This document shows, in pieces, positions 23,018 to 25,527 of a DNA stretch of 25,527 nucleotides. The notes below the pieces were generated by a model. The model made no database searches. It was not told where the DNA came from and saw only the letters and a list, made by a program, of their open reading frames with translations. The DNA is from CAG-791 sp045113775 (lineage in GTDB: Bacteria > Bacillota > Clostridia > Lachnospirales > Lachnospiraceae): the NCBI GenBank assembly GCA_045113775.1, contig JBGUJH010000019.1, positions 1 through 25,527 on the forward strand, read 5' to 3'. Position 1 is the first letter of the stretch, and each line of letters starts with the position of its first letter. The translations under genes were made by a program, and so were the position numbers.

Positions 23018-23462
23018 GGCCTACACACTCCGTACATATCTTGATCGCTTTAACCAGGACATCTCTCATACTTCCGTTGAAGATACCCATTACTACAAAA
23101 CAAATGGCGGCCGCCAGAAGAACGCGCCGGATCAGAACACGTCTGGCTGCCTTTTCAGGTCCCACCTTGTTGAAATCCGGTCCGTCGATCTTTACATCCG
23201 GAGAAGGTTTATCCTTATTCTCGTCTTCTATGCCGTTCACCAGTCCGTATATTGTCATCGCAAGTGAGATGACGAACAGAGGGATGACCGGAGTGATCGC
23301 GGCGACCGCTTTCTCACGGGTGTAGATCCAGTCTGCCGGATGGCCTGCCGCCTGCCAGGCGCTTCCTTCCATATAGATCCTGACAGCCGCGACAGATAAA
23401 ATGACGGCGATCAGAACGCATAAAACAGATTGAACGATCAGAAATACCTGCTTTTTTGTCAT
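23010..23462 (-). CDS. Membrane protein with CD1871A-like CxxC C-terminus
   Basis: This 150-residue protein has an N-terminal membrane helix (VFLIVQSVLCVLIAVILSVA), a second around 55-75 (ITPVIPLFVISLAMTIYGLV), a charged loop, and a third helix (LLAAAICFVVMGIFNGS). It ends AIKICTECVGLG, the pattern of CD1871A family CxxC proteins, found beside the redox membrane proteins of clostridia. The tail may be a disulfide or metal site working with the coupled NapH-TlpA protein. ATG 23462 follows GGAAAGG; a longer frame from 23540 adds 26 residues that lie over the upstream terminator and is rejected. Family assignment of the tail is by pattern recognition. Confidence 0.8.
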   Translation of the reverse strand: MTKKQVFLIVQSVLCVLIAVILSVAAVRIYMEGSAWQAAGHPADWIYTREKAVAAITPVIPLFVISLAMTIYGLVNGIEDENKDKPSPDVKIDGPDFNKVGPEKAARRVLIRRVLLAAAICFVVMGIFNGSMRDVLVKAIKICTECVGLG

Positions 23463-23490
23463 CGTACATCCTTTCCCAGTTTTAAATGTT

Positions 23491-23513
23491 AAAAGCCCGC
23501 AGACCGGGCAAAA
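23491..23513 (-). terminator. GCCCG hairpin terminator upstream of the CD1871A-like gene
   Basis: GCCCG (23495-23499) pairs with CGGGC (23505-23509). On the minus strand TTTT follows. It likely ends the transcript of the lipoprotein gene to the right, isolating the redox operon. Confidence 0.65.
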
Positions 23514-23521
23514 ATGAACGG

Positions 23522-23547
23522 AGGGCTGCTGCAGATGCAACAGCCCT
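23522..23547 (-). terminator. Second hairpin after the repeat-rich lipoprotein gene
   Basis: AGGGCTGCTGC (23522-23532) pairs with GCAACAGCCCT (23537-23547), one G-U pair, AGAT loop. It has no close T tract and probably acts with the neighbouring GCCCG hairpin. Confidence 0.55.
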
Positions 23548-23636
23548 TCCTAAATACCTGCAGTTAAACATTCCTTACTATTATGCCGATTTTCTAAGTG
23601 AAGACCAAAGGAACTCCCGCACTTACTTATTTGATG

Positions 23637-24554
23637 TTATTCAATAAGGTGGAGCTTCGCGATCTCATCATCTGTCAGCTGATAGCAGCCGCCGGAGGTG
23701 AAGGATTTCTTCAGGGCGCTTGCCGACAACAGCTGAGGATAATGGTAACCGGAGCCGGTAAAGACACCATTGTCCATGCACTCTTTCACATGGTCAGGAT
23801 TGTCAAGCTCTGCGAACAGGATCATCAGGCGGTAGACCGAGCCTGCGTCTACGATCGTGTAGTCAGCGCATGACATGGAGCTGAATCCGGGATAAGCCTG
23901 TTCGATGTCAAAACTCATCATATCCTGTCGGGTGTATCCTGCTGATTTGTCGAAATCATAGACTTCCGCATAGTTGGTCAATACGTCTCTGGAATCAGCG
24001 AAGACGATCGCAAAGCCCATCATTCCGTTGTTCTTGCCAAGGAAAAATGCCGAATACTCCTGAGTCTTGCCCTGAATCGATACCTTTCCGTTAAGAGAAG
24101 CTGCCTCTTCTCCGTCCAGCCCTGTGATGCTCTCAATCTCAGGTGCACTTCCAAGAGCCCCTGCAGCGTCAACACCGTCGAGTTTCTCCGTATCGGCGTC
24201 CTCAGAAGCCTCTGAAGGAGTGATCGCACTGTTAAACATTGTGCCGCTTGCAAAAGTACTGGAACCGGCGTCCAGCTCAGCTACAGTGTCTTCTGCCTCT
24301 GCTGCTGCCGCGTCCGCTTCGGGCGCTGCCTCTGCTTCAGGAGCTGCCTCTGCTGCGGGCGCCGCCTCTTCAGCCGCCGCTTCCGGCGCTGCTTCTGCTT
24401 CAGGAGCCGCCTCTGCTGCGGGCGCCGCTTCTTCCGCTGCTGTCTCCTCAGGTGCCTGCGCCTGTCCGCTCGAAGCACCCGTACTTCCGCCGCATGCTCC
24501 CAGCATCGCTGTCATAAGAGCTGCGCAAACCATAACTGCTATCTTGCGTCTCAT
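23637..24554 (-). CDS. Repeat-rich lipoprotein, unknown function
   Basis: This 305-residue protein begins with a lipoprotein signal (MLGAC; GGS after the Cys). Residues about 38-90 are an Ala/Glu/Pro linker made of two 21-residue copies of EEAAPAAEAAPEAEAAPEA plus two residues. The remaining about 210 residues form a compact extracellular domain: SIQGKTQEYSAFFLGKNNG, then FAIVFADSRDVLTNYAEVY, and SCADYTIVDAGSVYRLMILF. I do not recognise the family. GGGAGG precedes ATG 24554. It is divergent from the ABC binding-protein gene and separated from the redox operon by two hairpins. Confidence 0.8.
   Translation of the reverse strand: MRRKIAVMVCAALMTAMLGACGGSTGASSGQAQAPEETAAEEAAPAAEAAPEAEAAPEAAAEEAAPAAEAAPEAEAAPEADAAAAEAEDTVAELDAGSSTFASGTMFNSAITPSEASEDADTEKLDGVDAAGALGSAPEIESITGLDGEEAASLNGKVSIQGKTQEYSAFFLGKNNGMMGFAIVFADSRDVLTNYAEVYDFDKSAGYTRQDMMSFDIEQAYPGFSSMSCADYTIVDAGSVYRLMILFAELDNPDHVKECMDNGVFTGSGYHYPQLLSASALKKSFTSGGCYQLTDDEIAKLHLIE
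24318..24443. repeat. 63-bp coding tandem repeat, two copies
   Basis: Copies start at 24318 and 24381, with a handful of mostly silent changes. They encode two 21-residue Ala/Glu/Pro units in the lipoprotein linker. Such repeats expand or contract by slippage without frameshift. Confidence 0.75.
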
Positions 24555-24702
24555 TCTCTTATCCTCCCTAAATACAAACTATGTGAATGAAATTACGTCT
24601 TGTTCTAATCCTATCACATCTGCCGTGTGCAGTCACGAATTAGAAAAAAAAAGTCCTGTACTTCATTTCTTCCCTAATTTACGCCGAAATTTAAATTAAT
24701 TA

Positions 24703-24731
24703 TTGAAGTTGTTTTTCCAAATGCATATAAT
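24703..24731 (+). promoter_or_regulatory. Sigma-A promoter of the amino-acid binding-protein gene
   Basis: TTGAAG (24703-24708), 17-nt spacer, TATAAT (24726-24731). It leaves a leader of about 100 nt before the ATG at 24839. The rest of 24555-24702 shows no gene or clear element. Confidence 0.75.
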
Positions 24732-24746
24732 AGAAAAAGTTTTTAT

Positions 24747-24767
24747 GAGTTTAACACGTTAAAACTC
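24747..24767. promoter_or_regulatory. Operator-like inverted repeat downstream of the -10
   Basis: GAGTTTAAC (24747-24755), AC, GTTAAAACTC (24758-24767) is a near-perfect inverted repeat with one extra A on the right arm. It lies 16 nt after the -10, at or just past the transcript start, a common place for repressor binding. Confidence 0.5.
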
Positions 24768-24838
24768 AAATCAATTAAATCACTGCCGTTTTACTGAATA
24801 CCTCGTGCAGTGAATGAAACAATTAAGGAGGAAACACT

Positions 24839-25527
24839 ATGAAAAAGTATTTTGCACTGCTTCTTGCAGGCATGATGGCCTTCTCTCTGGCTGCATGCGG
24901 AGGATCTTCTTCTGCACCTGCTTCTGAGCCTGCTGCCGAGACCGAGGCTGAGGCTCCCGCTGCTGAGCCCGCTGCTGAAGCTGAAGGCACTGAGGCTGAG
25001 GCTCCCGCTGCAGATGCAGCTGCTGAGGCTCCTGCTGAGATCAAGACTGTTGAGGCCGGAAAGCTTCACATGGCTACCAACGCAGCATTCCCGCCCTATG
25101 AGATGATCTCCGACAACGGCGGATTCGAGGGAATCGACGTCGAGATCGCAACCCTGATCGCTCAGAAGCTCGGTCTTGAGCTTGTAGTCGACGACATGGA
25201 GTTCGGTTCTGTCATTACTTCCGTCCAGGGTGGCAAGTCCGACATCGCTATGGCAGGTCTTACTGTCACTGAAGAGCGCAAGCAGAACGTTGACTTCACC
25301 GAGTCCTATGCGACCGGCGTACAGGTCATCATCGTTCCCGAAGATTCCGATATTAAGACAGTCGATGATCTTGCAAACGACAAAATGATCGGCGTGCAGG
25401 ACGGAACCACAGGTTACATCTACTGCTCCAGCCCTGTTGAAGACGGCGGCTACGGCGAAGATCACGTCACTTCCTATCCTAACGGCGCTATGGCGATCGA
25501 AGCCCTCAAGGGCGGCAAGGTCGACGC
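24839..25527 (+). CDS. Amino-acid ABC transporter substrate-binding lipoprotein, partial at right edge
   Basis: The first 229 codons are present. A lipoprotein signal ends in SLAAC (Cys20), followed by an Ala/Glu/Pro linker to about residue 65. Family 3 solute-binding protein features follow: LHMATNAAFPPYEMISDNGG, FEGIDVEIATLIAQKLGLEL, then SVITSVQGGKSDIAMAGLTV, and TEERKQNVDFTESY, which set the ligand-binding arginine-aspartate pocket typical of polar amino-acid binders. It would deliver an amino acid to a permease and ATPase that should lie to the right, outside the window. AAGGAGGAAAC precedes the ATG. Codon use is biased like a highly expressed gene. Confidence 0.93.
   Translation, partial: MKKYFALLLAGMMAFSLAACGGSSSAPASEPAAETEAEAPAAEPAAEAEGTEAEAPAADAAAEAPAEIKTVEAGKLHMATNAAFPPYEMISDNGGFEGIDVEIATLIAQKLGLELVVDDMEFGSVITSVQGGKSDIAMAGLTVTEERKQNVDFTESYATGVQVIIVPEDSDIKTVDDLANDKMIGVQDGTTGYIYCSSPVEDGGYGEDHVTSYPNGAMAIEALKGGKVD

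Noticed and set aside
23463..23540. N-terminal extension of the CD1871A-like protein with a CPVCG motif
   Set aside because: The extension lies across two hairpins that end the upstream transcript, while ATG 23462 has its own ribosome site and a proper membrane helix start.
24124..24699. Ala/Ser-rich rightward frame over the lipoprotein linker
   Set aside because: Low-complexity repeat DNA is open in several frames; only the minus frame has signal peptide, ribosome site and a non-repeat domain.

Overview
The window looks like chromosome of a strict or near-strict anaerobe of the Clostridia, probably Lachnospiraceae-like. This is an inference from gene content: rubredoxin-first rubrerythrin, NapH-type polyferredoxin fused to thioredoxin with a CD1871A-like partner, many lipoproteins with Ala/Glu/Pro linkers, and AGGAGG-type ribosome sites. 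There are no rRNA or tRNA genes, no complete insertion sequence, and no CRISPR array. Coding density is high.

Left part (1-8520). A secreted-type M14 carboxypeptidase runs off the left edge and appears to lack its 5' end. Next come a TlpA-type thioredoxin lipoprotein and a divergently transcribed M13 (neprilysin/PepO) lipoprotein metalloprotease. A UUCG hairpin terminator separates these from a two-gene hypothetical operon. A divergent gene for a predicted 'ABC-class' ATPase (PF09818 type) follows, closed by another terminator.

Centre (8548-16681). This is the most unusual region. A leftward operon reads: NADAR-TIR fusion, two-TM membrane protein (TGATG overlap with the fusion gene), 1361-residue protein with a DUF4062-like N-terminus, a STAND/NACHT-like P-loop NTPase and a degenerate beta-propeller-like C-terminus, then an HD-domain phosphohydrolase and a rhomboid protease. 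Gaps between genes are 0-20 nt or overlaps. Its promoter is back to back with, and overlaps, the promoter of a Thg1-like 3'-5' nucleotidyltransferase (tRNA repair type). The leader of the operon carries four copies of a CGACCTCTG-containing repeat. I infer an NAD+/nucleotide-linked conflict (immune) system: TIR and NADAR for NAD/ADP-ribose chemistry, STAND NTPase as sensor or switch, small membrane protein as anchor or effector, and Thg1-like protein possibly for RNA repair.

Right part (16700-25527). Here lie a 59-residue Cys-rich mini-protein, reverse rubrerythrin, a threonyl-tRNA synthetase without TGS domain, a zinc-dependent phospholipase C-family protein, and a double-glycine-leader peptide carrying an SH3-like domain. 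They are followed by the CD1871A-like/NapH-TlpA redox operon, a lipoprotein with a 63-bp coding tandem repeat, and the start of an amino-acid ABC transporter binding protein with a strong promoter and operator-like inverted repeat.
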